Below, piece by piece: positions 1 through 8,284 of a stretch of 64,000 nt of DNA (within the stretch, counting starts at the first letter, position 1; the number at the start of each line of letters is the position of its first letter). The stretch is from positions 1 to 64,000 of the forward strand of contig CAWINH010000005.1 in the NCBI GenBank assembly GCA_963837425.1, given 5' to 3'. The position numbers were made by a program, and so were the translations under genes. Source of the stretch: CAWINH01 sp963837425 (GTDB lineage Bacteria; Chloroflexota; Limnocylindria; QHBO01). Under the pieces are notes generated by a model. The model had not been told where the DNA came from, did not search any database, and saw only the letters and a list, made by a program, of their open reading frames with translations.

Positions 1-1166
1 ATGGCGACCTCGGCGAAATAGGGGGCGCCGAAGCGCCGCTCACCGAGTCCCGCCTCCTCGATCGTCGTCGCGAGGTGGCGGGCCTGGGTCATCGACAGCT
101 CGGCGACCTCCCGGAGTCCATCGGGCCCGACCGAGGTCAGGTAGGCGGTCGCCGCGAGGGCGCACAGGGCCTGGTTCGTGCAGATGTTGCTCGCGGCCCG
201 CTCGCGCCGGATGTGTTGCTCGCGGGCCTGGAGGGTGAGCACGTAGCCACGCCGGCCCGCCGCGTCCCGTGTGGCGCCCACGAGGCGTCCGGGCATCTGG
301 CGCACCGACGCCATGCGCGCCGCCATGATTCCGAGGTACGGGCCACCGAACGAGACCGGGATCCCGAGCGGCTGTCCCTCGGCGGCCACGATGTCGGCGT
401 CATAGGCTCCCGGCGGAGCCAGGACTGCGAGTGAGATCGGCTCCACCACCGCAACCAGCTGGGCGCCAACGCCGTGGGCCGCGCGAGCCAGCTCGGCCAT
501 CGGCTCGATCCCCCCGAAGAAGTTCGGCTGCTGAGCGATGAGGCAGGCCACCTGCTCGTCGAGGGCGGCGTTCGCCGCCTCGGGTCCGGTGAGGCCGCTG
601 CCGCCCGGGCCCAGGTCGGCGGGCACCTCGATGACCTCGACGCCGGGGCCGTCGCAGTAGGTGCGGAGGACCGCGCGGACCTGCGGGTCGACGGCCACGG
701 ACACCGCGATCCGGTGACGACCCGTGAGTCGACAGGCCATGAGCGCCGCCTCCGCCGTGGCCGTTGCGCCGTCGTAATGGCTGGCGCTGGCGACCTCCAT
801 CTCCGTCAGCTCGCAGATCAGGGACTGGAATTCGTAGATGCTCTGCAGCGTGCCCTGGCTGACCTCCGGCTGGTACGGCGTGTAGGCCGTGGCGAACTCG
901 CTGCGGCCGATGACCTCGTCGACGACCGACGGCACGAGATGCCGGTATGCACCCGCGCCGAGGAACGAGACGGCAGGGATCCGGTTCCGGCTCGCGAGGC
1001 GGCTCAGCTCGGCGCGCACCTCCTGCTCGCTGAGGGCCGGCGGCACGGCGAGGCGCGTCGCGCGTACCGACTCGGGCACGTCGGCGAACAGGTCATCGAT
1101 GCCGGCCACCCCGATCGCGGCCAGCATCCGGCTCCGCTCCGGATCGGTGTGGGGCGAGTAGGTCAT
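1..1166 (-). CDS. gcvPA: Glycine dehydrogenase (decarboxylating) subunit 1, partial
   Basis: N-terminal half of the split P-protein of the glycine cleavage system. Together with subunit 2 it decarboxylates glycine using pyridoxal phosphate and passes the aminomethyl group to lipoyl-GcvH. Translation from the ATG at 1166 gives MTYSPHTDPERSRMLAAIG, then family segments YTPYQPEVSQGTLQSIYEFQ, SHYDGATATAEAAL and NICTNQALCALAA. The gene runs off the left window edge after about 388 codons, so the C-terminus is not seen, and the subunit 2 gene (gcvPB) would be expected just outside. Its ATG shares one base with the gcvH stop (TGATG), so it is the last visible gene of the leftward gcvT-gcvH-gcvPA operon. 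The split two-subunit form is usual in Chloroflexota and Firmicutes. Confidence 0.95.
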   Translation of the reverse strand, partial: MTYSPHTDPERSRMLAAIGVAGIDDLFADVPESVRATRLAVPPALSEQEVRAELSRLASRNRIPAVSFLGAGAYRHLVPSVVDEVIGRSEFATAYTPYQPEVSQGTLQSIYEFQSLICELTEMEVASASHYDGATATAEAALMACRLTGRHRIAVSVAVDPQVRAVLRTYCDGPGVEVIEVPADLGPGGSGLTGPEAANAALDEQVACLIAQQPNFFGGIEPMAELARAAHGVGAQLVAVVEPISLAVLAPPGAYDADIVAAEGQPLGIPVSFGGPYLGIMAARMASVRQMPGRLVGATRDAAGRRGYVLTLQAREQHIRRERAASNICTNQALCALAATAYLTSVGPDGLREVAELSMTQARHLATTIEEAGLGERRFGAPYFAEVA

Positions 1167-1543
1167 CAGCCGGCGGTGAGCTCCGCGTACGAGGCCGCAT
1201 CGAGGAGGCTGTCGAGCTCGCCCGGGTCGGCGAGCTCGAGGCGCAGGATCCAGCCCTCCCCGAACGGGTCGGAGTTCAGGAGCTCCGGTCGGTCGGCGAG
1301 GGCCGCGTTGACCTCGGTCACGGTGCCGGAGACCGGGGCGTAGAGATCGCTCACCGCCTTCACGCTCTCGACGACCCCGCAGCTCCCGAACTGGGACAAC
1401 GCGGTTCCCGGCTCCGGCGCTTCGACAAAGACAATGTCGCCGAGCTCATCGGCGGCGAAGCTCGTGATGCCGATCGTCGCCTGCAACCCGTCGGTCCGCA
1501 CCCATTCGTGTTCCTTCGAGTAGCGGAGGTCGTCTGGATACAT
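1166..1543 (-). CDS. gcvH: Glycine cleavage system H protein
   Basis: Lipoyl carrier of the glycine cleavage complex, 125 aa, the usual family length. It shuttles the aminomethyl arm between P, T and L proteins in the cytoplasm. The start MYPDDLRYSKEHEWVRTDG is typical, and the lipoylation site is the lysine in VVESVKAVSDLYAPVSG (about K62). The C-terminal segment EGWILRLELADPGELDSLLD is also family-typical. It lies 46 bp downstream of gcvT and its stop overlaps the gcvPA start by one base, which fixes the order gcvT-gcvH-gcvPA. Confidence 0.97.
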   Translation of the reverse strand: MYPDDLRYSKEHEWVRTDGLQATIGITSFAADELGDIVFVEAPEPGTALSQFGSCGVVESVKAVSDLYAPVSGTVTEVNAALADRPELLNSDPFGEGWILRLELADPGELDSLLDAASYAELTAG

Positions 1544-1589
1544 CGGGCTGTGGACTCCTTGGCTGCTCGAACGCTCGCGGGGCGCCCGG

Positions 1590-2714
1590 CTAGGCGGCGA
1601 CCGGGTGCGGGCGCTTGTAGAACGGCAACTTTACCTGCTCCGCGGCGCAGGGTCGGCCTCGGACGACCACCTCGACCATGGCACCGACCTCGGCGGCGCC
1701 AACCGGGAGATAGGCCATCGCGATCCGCTCGTGGAGGGTCGGCGACGCGCTGCCGCTCGTCACGATTCCGACCTCCGTACCGTCGACGCGCACCGGGTAG
1801 CCGTGCCGAGCGATCGCGTTGTCGCGCATGATGAGGCCGACGAGCTTCCGCCGCGGCCCCGCCTGCTGGACGGCGGCCAGCGCGGCGCGTCCCATGAACT
1901 CGCCCTTGTCGAGCTTCACGACGCGCCCGAGGTTGGCCTCGTACGGATTCGTCCCGCGGTCGAGCTCGTTGCCATACAGCGGCATCCCCGCCTCGAGCCG
2001 CAGCGTGTCACGGCTGCCGAGGCCGCAGGCGCGGATCCCGAGCGACTCCCCGGCCTCCAGCAACGTATCCCACAGGCGGGCGGCGCGGCGCGCCTCGCAG
2101 AACAGCTCGAAGCCGTCCTCGCCGGTGTAGCCGGTCCGCGCGACCATGCACTCGACGCCGCCAAACTCACCGCGGGTGGATCGGTAGTAGCCGAGGGCGG
2201 TGAGGTCGAGCTCGGTGAGGCGGGTGAGGAGCTCCGCGGCGCGCGGCCCCTGCGGAGCGAGCAGCGCGGTCCGGTCCGAGTGATCCTCCACCGCGGCGTC
2301 GAAGTCGCCATGACCCCGGAGCGTATCGAGCTGTTCGAGGACCGCATCGCGGTTCGCCGCGTTGCAGACGATGAGGAAGCCCTCGTCCGCCCGGTACACG
2401 ATGAGGTCGTCGATGATTCCACCGTCCGCGGCGCACAGCATCGAGTACTGCGCCTGGCCGGCCTCGAGGCGCGCGGGGTCGCTCACGACGGCGTAGCGGG
2501 TGAAGGCGAGGGCCTCGGGCCCGCGGATCAGGACCTCGCCCATGTGCGAGAGGTCGAAGAGCCCGACCGAGGTGCGGACGGTCTCGTGCTCTTCGAGGAT
2601 GGACCGGTACTGGACGGGCATCTCGTACCCGGCGAACGGGACCATCCGCGCGCCGAGCGCGAGGTGCGCGGCGTGGAGCGGCGTCTCCCGCAGCGGGCCG
2701 TCCGCAGCGCTCAT
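1590..2714 (-). CDS. gcvT: Aminomethyltransferase (glycine cleavage T protein)
   Basis: T protein, 374 aa. It transfers the methylene group from aminomethyl-GcvH to tetrahydrofolate and releases ammonia. The N-terminal folate-binding part reads LHAAHLALGARMVPFAGYEM and GLFDLSHMGEVLIRGP. Further segments RTGYTGEDGFELFC and RLEAGMPLYGNELD are diagnostic of GcvT rather than YgfZ, and the C-terminal barrel includes GIVTSGSASPTL. The ATG overlaps the stop of the upstream Nudix gene by 4 bp (ATGA), so the two are translationally coupled. Confidence 0.97.
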   Translation of the reverse strand: MSAADGPLRETPLHAAHLALGARMVPFAGYEMPVQYRSILEEHETVRTSVGLFDLSHMGEVLIRGPEALAFTRYAVVSDPARLEAGQAQYSMLCAADGGIIDDLIVYRADEGFLIVCNAANRDAVLEQLDTLRGHGDFDAAVEDHSDRTALLAPQGPRAAELLTRLTELDLTALGYYRSTRGEFGGVECMVARTGYTGEDGFELFCEARRAARLWDTLLEAGESLGIRACGLGSRDTLRLEAGMPLYGNELDRGTNPYEANLGRVVKLDKGEFMGRAALAAVQQAGPRRKLVGLIMRDNAIARHGYPVRVDGTEVGIVTSGSASPTLHERIAMAYLPVGAAEVGAMVEVVVRGRPCAAEQVKLPFYKRPHPVAA

Positions 2715-3181
2715 CCGGTCGCCTCGCCCGCCGCGGGCGACGGCTCGGCGCGGAGCGGCCCGATCAGCCCGGCCGCCTGCTCCACGACGCTCCGCTCGGT
2801 GGCGTGGGTCATCACCGCCAGGGCCTCATCGATCTGCAGCCAGCGGACCTCGTCGAACTCGTGGTCGTGGTCGTCGAGCGAGCCGCCGAGGGGCTTCATG
2901 AGGAAGAAGTGGACGGTCTTGCGGAATCGCGTGCGGCCGCGGACGAACGTGTAGAAGATCGAGCGGATCGGCCGTTCGACCGCCACCCGCAGCCCGGTCT
3001 CCTCACGAGTTTCGCGGAGCGCGGTCTCCTCGAGCGTCTCGCCCGCATCCGGCGTCCCCTTGGGCAGCGCCCAGAGCGCGGGAGATCGTCGATGGACGAG
3101 CACGATCTCGGCGCGTCCACCCCGGTTGCGGTGGACGACACCCCCTGCCGAGGTTGCCCGTGCGCTGCGCAGGCCGGCCAC
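2711..3181 (-). CDS. Nudix hydrolase
   Basis: A 156-aa Nudix-fold hydrolase of unknown substrate. The Nudix box is complete: G-x5-E-x7-REUxEExGU is met by GTPDAGETLEETALRETREE followed by TGL. The reading frame is open far upstream but is low-complexity Arg/Pro/Ala there. The chosen start is GTG at 3181 (MAGLRSARATSAGGVV), which begins right before the first beta strand as in relatives. The stop overlaps gcvT by 4 bp, making it the first well-supported gene of the gcv operon. The SIFYTFVRGRTRFRKTVHFF and HEFDEVRWLQIDEAL segments resemble AP4A or housecleaning Nudix enzymes, but substrate cannot be told from sequence. Confidence 0.85.
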   Translation of the reverse strand: MAGLRSARATSAGGVVHRNRGGRAEIVLVHRRSPALWALPKGTPDAGETLEETALRETREETGLRVAVERPIRSIFYTFVRGRTRFRKTVHFFLMKPLGGSLDDHDHEFDEVRWLQIDEALAVMTHATERSVVEQAAGLIGPLRAEPSPAAGEATG

Positions 3182-3189
3182 GGGCGCGG

Positions 3190-3459
3190 CTACGCGCGGC
3201 GAGCGCGCTGGAGCCCGAGCGGCAGGGCCGTGCGGCGATGGAGGACGCGGGCAGCGCCGCCGACGGCCGGGAAGTGGAACTGGGCGGTCCCCGAACGCAG
3301 CGCGGCGATCGTCGGACGGGTGTGTCGGTTGAGCCGCGGCCGGTGATAGGTGGTCGTCGGGTGCGGCAACCCCATCCGCGCGGGGGGGACCCGGCGTCGA
3401 ACGGCGCCGAAGTCGATGGACGGGTGTGAGAGGAAGCGAACGGTGAGGCTCACTCGCAT
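3190..3459 (-). CDS. Possible small Arg-rich protein at head of gcv operon
   Basis: An 89-aa frame starting MRVSLTVRFLSHPSIDFGAV and ending in LPLGLQRARRA. I do not recognise a family. It has no obvious domain, signal or membrane segment and is rich in Arg, Pro and Thr. Support is contextual only: the ATG lies 7 nt after a good -10 box (TACAAT), and the stop is 8 bp before the Nudix GTG. It could instead be an untranslated leader of the operon; I looked for a glycine riboswitch here and saw none. Confidence 0.35.
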   Translation of the reverse strand: MRVSLTVRFLSHPSIDFGAVRRRVPPARMGLPHPTTTYHRPRLNRHTRPTIAALRSGTAQFHFPAVGGAARVLHRRTALPLGLQRARRA

Positions 3460-3466
3460 GCGCGGC

Positions 3467-3494
3467 ATTGTACGCGGCGCCCCGGGTCGCGCAA
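3467..3494 (-). promoter_or_regulatory. Sigma-70-type promoter of the gcv operon
   Basis: Reading leftward, a -35 box TTGCGC (3494-3489) is followed by a 16-nt spacer and a -10 box TACAAT (3472-3467). The predicted first transcribed base is at or next to the ATG at 3459, so the transcript would be leaderless if the small frame is translated. Confidence 0.6.
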
Positions 3495-3523
3495 CCGATT
3501 CTCGGCAACGGTGGCGACCGCGG

Positions 3524-4738
3524 TCAACGCCGTTCGTCAAGCAGGTCGCGATACAGCGCCTCCACCTCGCCGATCCGGCGTGCGAGATCGAACCGCTCCG
3601 CCTCGCCGGCCGCGCCTTCAGCCAGTCGTCCGCGCAGCGCTCGATCCGCGACGAGGCGGCCGATGGCCGCCGCCAGCCGTAGCATCCCTTCGACGGCGGG
3701 CTCCGGGTTGACGATGATCCCGTTCACGTCGTCGACCACCGCGTCCTCGACGCCCGGGCCGCGAAGAGCGACGACCGGCAGCCCGCAGCCGGCCGCCTCG
3801 GCGAGCACGAGCCCCTGCGTCTCAGTCTGTGACGCGAACGCGAACAGGTCCGCGCCCGCCGCCAGGCCCAGCGCCTCGGGATGCGGCAGCGCCCCGGCAA
3901 GGTGGACGCGGCCCGCGAGGTCGGCCTGCACGACCCGGTCGCGGAGCCATCCGAACGCCGGCCCGTCGCCAACGAGCATGAGGCGCGCACGCGCCTGGAC
4001 GGCGGCCGCGCGGGCGAAGGCCTCGACGAGGAGCCTGACGTTCTTCTCTTCCGCGAGACGCCCAACCGAGACGACCACCACGGCGTCGGGTGGCCAGCCG
4101 GCAAGGCGACGCGGATCTGCAACCCGCAGCGCGCGGATGCCGGCGAGGTCGACGCCGGTCGGGATCATGCGCACCAGCGGCCTGCCCCGCGGGCCGAGGC
4201 GCGCGCGGATCTCCGTGGCCAGCGCGCTGCCCGGCGCGATGACCGCCGAGCAGCCGGTCCACCAGCGTTGCAGGTAGGCCTCGACCACGGCGGCACCCGG
4301 CGCCGCCGCCCACCCGAGGTAGTGGGAGTAGTCGCCGAATCGCGTGTGGTGAGTGAAGACCAGCGGGGCCCTCGCGCGCCGCGCAGTGCGGCGGGCCATG
4401 AGCCCGCTGACGAATGGCGACTGGGCGTGGACGATGTCCGGCATGAACGCCGCCGCCGTGCGCAGCGCCGCAGAGCGGACCGGCCAGGGCATTCGGTACC
4501 CGCGCGGGACGCGGCCCGGCGCCTGGTAGGACGGCAGCCACGCGACGCGGGGCGCCGGACCCGGCGCTCCGGCGACCGGCATGGCGTCGCGATCGAGTGG
4601 TGCCGGAGCCACGAGCAGGACGTCGTGGCCGGCGCGGCCCAGGCCGTGCGCCAGCGCCTCCGTCGAGATCGTCACCCCCGACAGGTACGGCAGGTACGTT
4701 TCGGCGAAGAGGGCGACCCGCAGGGCCCCCTCGCTCAT
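3524..4738 (-). CDS. GT4-family glycosyltransferase
   Basis: A 404-aa retaining glycosyltransferase of the GT-B fold, family GT4. The N-terminal domain begins ALRVALFAETYLPYLSGVTI and contains DIVHAQSPFVSGLMA and VFTHHTRF. The C-terminal donor-binding domain has VVVSVGRLAEEKNVRLLVEA, ARLMLVGDGPAF and the E-x7-E region FAFASQTETQGLVLAEAAGC. It resembles GDP-mannose-dependent alpha-mannosyltransferases (MgtA/PimB-like), so a glycolipid or cell-envelope product is likely, but the exact acceptor is not shown. The ATG overlaps the stop of the methyltransferase gene by 4 bp, so it is the last gene of the MFS-methyltransferase-GT operon. Confidence 0.88.
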   Translation of the reverse strand: MSEGALRVALFAETYLPYLSGVTISTEALAHGLGRAGHDVLLVAPAPLDRDAMPVAGAPGPAPRVAWLPSYQAPGRVPRGYRMPWPVRSAALRTAAAFMPDIVHAQSPFVSGLMARRTARRARAPLVFTHHTRFGDYSHYLGWAAAPGAAVVEAYLQRWWTGCSAVIAPGSALATEIRARLGPRGRPLVRMIPTGVDLAGIRALRVADPRRLAGWPPDAVVVVSVGRLAEEKNVRLLVEAFARAAAVQARARLMLVGDGPAFGWLRDRVVQADLAGRVHLAGALPHPEALGLAAGADLFAFASQTETQGLVLAEAAGCGLPVVALRGPGVEDAVVDDVNGIIVNPEPAVEGMLRLAAAIGRLVADRALRGRLAEGAAGEAERFDLARRIGEVEALYRDLLDERR

Positions 4739-5457
4739 CGTGACCGCTCCCCGACGTGCAGGGTCGTCATCCCGCCGGTCAGCCAGCGCCAGCGGACGTC
4801 GACGAGGCCGGCACCTGCCATCAGGTCGGCGACCGCTTCAGGCGCCGGGTAGCTGTCGAGACTCGCCGGGAGGTAGGCGTACGCCGCCCCGCCGCCGGCG
4901 AGCCGTCCCAATAGCGGTACGACGCGCCGGAACCAGGTGGCGTGCACGAGTCGCGGCAGCAAAGCCCGAGGAGTCGCGATCTCGAGCACCACGACACGCC
5001 CGCCCGGCGCAGTCACCCTGGTCATCTCCGCGACCGCGAGCGCGTAGTCGGGCAGGTTCCGGAGCCCGAAGCCGATCAGGACCGCATCCACGCTCCCCGC
5101 CTCGATCGGAAGCCGCAGGGCGTCCGCCTCCTGCCACGAGATGCCGGCCGCACCCGGCGCGCGGTGAACTGCGCGGGCCAGCTCGAGCATCCGGGGCGCG
5201 GCATCGATCGCCTCGACGTGGCCGGTAGGCCCCACGACCTCGGCCGCCGCGCGTGCCAGCATGCCGGTGCCACATGCGACATCCAGGACTCGCAGGCCCG
5301 GCCGCAGGCCGGCCGCATCGAGGGCGGCGCGGCGCCAGCGCGCATCGAGGCCGGAGGTCATCACCGTGTTCAGCGCGTCGTAGCGCCTCGCGATCCGATC
5401 GAACATCGCGCGGACCTCGTCGGGCGGCGTCGGGTTGCCGGTTGGCGATGACCTCAT
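4735..5457 (-). CDS. menG: Demethylmenaquinone methyltransferase (UbiE/MenG family)
   Basis: A 240-aa class I SAM-dependent methyltransferase. Family signatures are VRAMFDRIARRYDALNTVMT near the N-terminus, the SAM motif I VLDVACGTGMLARAA, IDAAPRMLELARA, and IGFGLRNLPDYALAVAEMTR with the characteristic GLRN. In organisms without ubiquinone it methylates demethylmenaquinone, fitting the menaquinone-type succinate dehydrogenase elsewhere in the window. It overlaps the MFS gene upstream and the glycosyltransferase downstream by 4 bp each. Confidence 0.9.
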   Translation of the reverse strand: MRSSPTGNPTPPDEVRAMFDRIARRYDALNTVMTSGLDARWRRAALDAAGLRPGLRVLDVACGTGMLARAAAEVVGPTGHVEAIDAAPRMLELARAVHRAPGAAGISWQEADALRLPIEAGSVDAVLIGFGLRNLPDYALAVAEMTRVTAPGGRVVVLEIATPRALLPRLVHATWFRRVVPLLGRLAGGGAAYAYLPASLDSYPAPEAVADLMAGAGLVDVRWRWLTGGMTTLHVGERSR

Positions 5458-6752
5458 GGCGCGCCACCGGCAGCGGCCACGGCACCGGGGATCGCGCGCT
5501 CCGGGTCGCGGACGTGGGGAACGAAGAGCAGGCCGCCCATGAGAACCGCGCCCACCAGGCCGGCGGCGACCATCGTCGCGCCGGGCCCGAGCGCGCCGGC
5601 GATCGGCCCGGTGAGGGCGAAGGAGAGCGGGACCAGCCCGGTCGAAAGCAGCCAGTCGAGGCTCGAGACGCGGCCGAGCAGCCCGCGCGGCACGAGCTGC
5701 TGCAGCAGCGTGGTCCAGATGATCTGGCCAACTTCAAACAGGGCGGCGGTCGCGAATCCAATGAGGACCGCCTGCCAGAGGTCGTTCATGAGGCCATATC
5801 CGGCGAGGAGCGCGACGCCGCCGCTCCAGGCCGCGTACATGACCGTGATCCGTCGCCGTGGCAGCCCGAGCTGGCCGACCCCGATGGCGGCCAGGATCGA
5901 ACCCACGCCGCTGATCGCATAGATCAGACCGAGCGCCTCGGGCCCGAGCAGGAGCCGATTCTTCACGAGGAACGGCAGCAGCACCTGCATCGGCCCAATG
6001 AAGGCCAGGAGGCTGAACATGGCGGCCACCAGCGTCGCCCAGCACCAGGGATTGGCCCGAACGAAGGTGAGGCCCTCACCGACCTCGTGAAGTGTCTGCC
6101 GCAGGCCGTGGGCCACGACCGCGCGGCCCGGTCGCGTGGCGATCCCGGCCAGGGCCACCGCGGACACCAGGAACGAGGCGCCGTCGATGAGGAAGGCGAT
6201 TCCCGCGCCGAGCAGGGCAATGACGAAGCCGGCGATCGCCGGCCCCGCAAGGCGCACCATCAACGGTCGCAGGAGGCCCTGGAGCGCGTTCGCCTGCGGC
6301 AGCTGCGCCTCCGGGAGGAGGTCCGGGACGATGGCGGTCGAGGCCGGGTTGAAGAAGGCGTCGCCGAGGCCCACGAAGGCGATGAGCGCCATGACGTGCC
6401 AGAGCTCGAGCGCGCCGCCGACCGACAGGACGCCGAGCAGGCCGACGGCCGCGGCTCGGACGAGATCCGCGCCGATCATCAGCCAGCGCCGGTCGTAGCG
6501 GTCGCTGAAGACGCCGCCGAGCAGCAGGGTCGCGATCAGGGGGACCGTCCAGGCGACTCCCACCAGGGACAGCGCGGTCGGCACGTTGCTGATCTCGTAG
6601 ACCTGCCAGGCCAGGGCAATCGAGAAGAACCCGTCGCCGAGCAGCGACACCATGGCGGCGAGCATCAGCAGCGCGTAGTCGCGCTGGGCGAACGGCTCGA
6701 GGAGGCGGATCGCACGGAGGCGGGCGCGCACCCGCGCCGGGAGCCTGGGCAT
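5454..6752 (-). CDS. MFS exporter (EntS/MFS_3-like)
   Basis: A 432-aa major facilitator protein with about 12 hydrophobic segments, in the inner membrane. The N-terminus FAQRDYALLMLAAMVSLLGD and the motif LLGGVFSDRYDRRWLMIGAD between helices 2 and 3 place it with MFS_3/enterobactin-exporter-like transporters. Later it has VSSLDWLLSTGLVPLSFALT. Substrate is unknown; drug or siderophore export is common in the group. The start codon is only 23 nt beyond the CCA end of tRNA-Val and no separate promoter is visible, so its mRNA may arise from the tRNA transcript. Confidence 0.88.
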   Translation of the reverse strand: MPRLPARVRARLRAIRLLEPFAQRDYALLMLAAMVSLLGDGFFSIALAWQVYEISNVPTALSLVGVAWTVPLIATLLLGGVFSDRYDRRWLMIGADLVRAAAVGLLGVLSVGGALELWHVMALIAFVGLGDAFFNPASTAIVPDLLPEAQLPQANALQGLLRPLMVRLAGPAIAGFVIALLGAGIAFLIDGASFLVSAVALAGIATRPGRAVVAHGLRQTLHEVGEGLTFVRANPWCWATLVAAMFSLLAFIGPMQVLLPFLVKNRLLLGPEALGLIYAISGVGSILAAIGVGQLGLPRRRITVMYAAWSGGVALLAGYGLMNDLWQAVLIGFATAALFEVGQIIWTTLLQQLVPRGLLGRVSSLDWLLSTGLVPLSFALTGPIAGALGPGATMVAAGLVGAVLMGGLLFVPHVRDPERAIPGAVAAAGGAP

Positions 6753-6775
6753 CGGTCAGCTCATGGGTGTCTGGG

Positions 6776-6852
<77 letters not shown>

Positions 6853-6866
6853 ACGCGGGGACGCGA

Positions 6867-6896
6867 AGTATAGCCGTGGGTCGCGCCGGCGTTCAA
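6867..6896 (-). promoter_or_regulatory. Promoter of tRNA-Val
   Basis: Reading leftward, -35 TTGAAC (6896-6891), 18-nt spacer, -10 TATACT (6872-6867). The tRNA 5' end lies 14 nt further on. It is the only clear promoter upstream of the tRNA-MFS-menG-glycosyltransferase group. Confidence 0.65.
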
Positions 6897-6913
6897 TCGG
6901 TCCCCACGGAGCG

Positions 6914-7180
6914 CTAGCCGGCCAGGCGTGCCAGGCGACGACGGAGCTCCTCGTCGCTGACGCCGGTCACCTCAACCCACTTCCGGCGGCCACGCGTGCC
7001 CCCCACGAGCTCGAGCCGACCGGGAGCCAAACCGAGCGCTGCGGCCACCAGGCGCAGCACGGCGCGGTTGGCGTCGCCGTCGACCGGCGGCCGTGTCACA
7101 CGTACCCGAAGGACGTCATTCGACCACGGCCCGACGGTATCGGCCGCGGCCCGAGGAGTGACCGCCAGCGCCACGCGCAC
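6914..7180 (-). CDS. DUF167 (YggU-family) protein
   Basis: An 88-aa DUF167 protein. Family features are the start RVALAVTPRAAADTV and the segments LRVRVTRPPVDGDANRAVLR and GTRGRRKWVEVTG. The molecular role of the family is not established. It often follows yggT in division-linked clusters, as here, where it begins 8 bp after the yggT stop and is the last gene of the leftward dcw run. Confidence 0.9.
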   Translation of the reverse strand: MRVALAVTPRAAADTVGPWSNDVLRVRVTRPPVDGDANRAVLRLVAAALGLAPGRLELVGGTRGRRKWVEVTGVSDEELRRRLARLAG

Positions 7181-7188
7181 ATTCGGCC

Positions 7189-7446
7189 TCAGTGCGGCAG
7201 GCCGACGATGACCCGGGTGACGAGGCCGAGCAGCAGCATCGCAACCAGCGGCGACCAGTCGATGCCCGCGGTGGGTGGCAGGACGCGGCGGATCGGGGCC
7301 AGGAACGGCTCGGTCATCTGGTAGATGAAGGCGACCAGCCCCCCGCCGCCGGAGGGGGCGACCCAGCTGATCACGACCCGCGCGATGATGAGGATCCAGA
7401 GCACGGAGGAGAGGAGGAAGAGGAAGTTGTAGAGAACCGCCGTCAT
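7189..7446 (-). CDS. YggT-family membrane protein
   Basis: An 85-aa protein with two hydrophobic segments, YNFLFLLSSVLWILIIARVV near the N-terminus and SPLVAMLLLGLVTRVIVGL at the end. The intervening QMTEPFLAPIRRVLPP is the YggT signature. The family lies in the cytoplasmic membrane and is linked genetically to division and osmotic or DivIVA-SepF functions. It lies between yggS and DUF167, the same order as in many Gram-positive dcw clusters. Confidence 0.92.
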   Translation of the reverse strand: MTAVLYNFLFLLSSVLWILIIARVVISWVAPSGGGGLVAFIYQMTEPFLAPIRRVLPPTAGIDWSPLVAMLLLGLVTRVIVGLPH

Positions 7447-7484
7447 GGTGGCTCGAGGATACCGCAGGCTTGCGTCCGCCTCGG

Positions 7485-8222
7485 TCAGCCGATGGGCGGC
7501 GACGGGCGCGGTCCGAAGATCGCAGTCCCCACGCGGACGAGGGTGGCGCCCTCCGCCACCGCCGCCTCGGCGTCCGCGGTCATCCCCATCGAGAGCACGG
7601 GGAGCGCTACGCCGGACGCGTCCTGCAGCCGGTCGCGGAGGTCGCGGAGCGCGGCGAACGTCGCCCGAGCCTCGCCGTCAGGCGCCCCGTAGCGGGCGAT
7701 CGTCATCAGCCCGGCGACCTCGACGGCATGCGCGCCGGCCAGGGCACTGAGCACGATGGGGTCGTTTGGCGCCAGTTCGTCGCGCTCAAAGCCCGATTGC
7801 TGCGGCTCCCCGGTGAGGTTCACCTGGAGAAGGAGCCGGGGATGGCGGCCATCGTCGTGGGCGATGCGCTCAACGCGCGCGAGCAGGTCCAGCGAATCAA
7901 CCGAGTGGATCGTCGAGAACAGCGCGAGCGCGCGTCGGGCCTTGTTCGACTGGAGGTGGCCAATGAGGTGCCAGTCCGCGTCGGGCATGGCCGCGACCTT
8001 TGGCTCGGCCTCCTGGACCCGGTTCTCGCCGAACACGCTGATCCCCACCGCTCGCGCGACCTGCACGACGGGCAGGCCGAACCCCTTCGTGACCGCGACG
8101 ATCTCAACCTCGGCGGGGTCGCGGCCGGCACGCGTCGCCGCCTGCCGCAGACGGTCGACGAGGCGCTCGTATCGCTCGCGGACGAGCGTCGGCGTCACCG
8201 CCGGTTCCTGAATGGGCTGCAC
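7485..8222 (-). CDS. yggS: YggS-family PLP homeostasis protein
   Basis: A 245-aa single-domain alanine-racemase-like TIM barrel (PLPBP/PROSC family). It binds pyridoxal phosphate and helps keep its level steady. The PLP lysine is in IVAVTKGFGL (about K46). Other family segments are VFGENRVQEAEPKV, WHLIGHLQSNKARRAL and LSMGMTADAEAAVAEGATLV, which ends in the phosphate-binding VRVGTAIFG. It follows ftsZ, as in many dcw clusters, separated by a strong hairpin. Confidence 0.94.
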   Translation of the reverse strand: MQPIQEPAVTPTLVRERYERLVDRLRQAATRAGRDPAEVEIVAVTKGFGLPVVQVARAVGISVFGENRVQEAEPKVAAMPDADWHLIGHLQSNKARRALALFSTIHSVDSLDLLARVERIAHDDGRHPRLLLQVNLTGEPQQSGFERDELAPNDPIVLSALAGAHAVEVAGLMTIARYGAPDGEARATFAALRDLRDRLQDASGVALPVLSMGMTADAEAAVAEGATLVRVGTAIFGPRPSPPIG

Positions 8223-8240
8223 GTTCCAGAGGGTACGTCA

Positions 8241-8264
8241 GCGCCCCGGCCTTGACCGGGGCGC
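8241..8264 (-). terminator. Hairpin between ftsZ and yggS
   Basis: A perfect 9-bp GC stem, GCGCCCCGG and CCGGGGCGC, around a 6-nt loop, 20 bp after the ftsZ stop. There is no U-run, so it may act as a partial terminator or mRNA stabiliser that sets the yggS/ftsZ ratio rather than a full intrinsic terminator. Confidence 0.6.
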
Positions 8265-8284
8265 ATCGGTGCCCGTGTCCGCCC

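Noticed and set aside
3181..3523. Glycine riboswitch upstream of the gcv operon
   Set aside because: The conserved aptamer blocks are not found on the leftward strand; the space is occupied by a promoter and a small frame.
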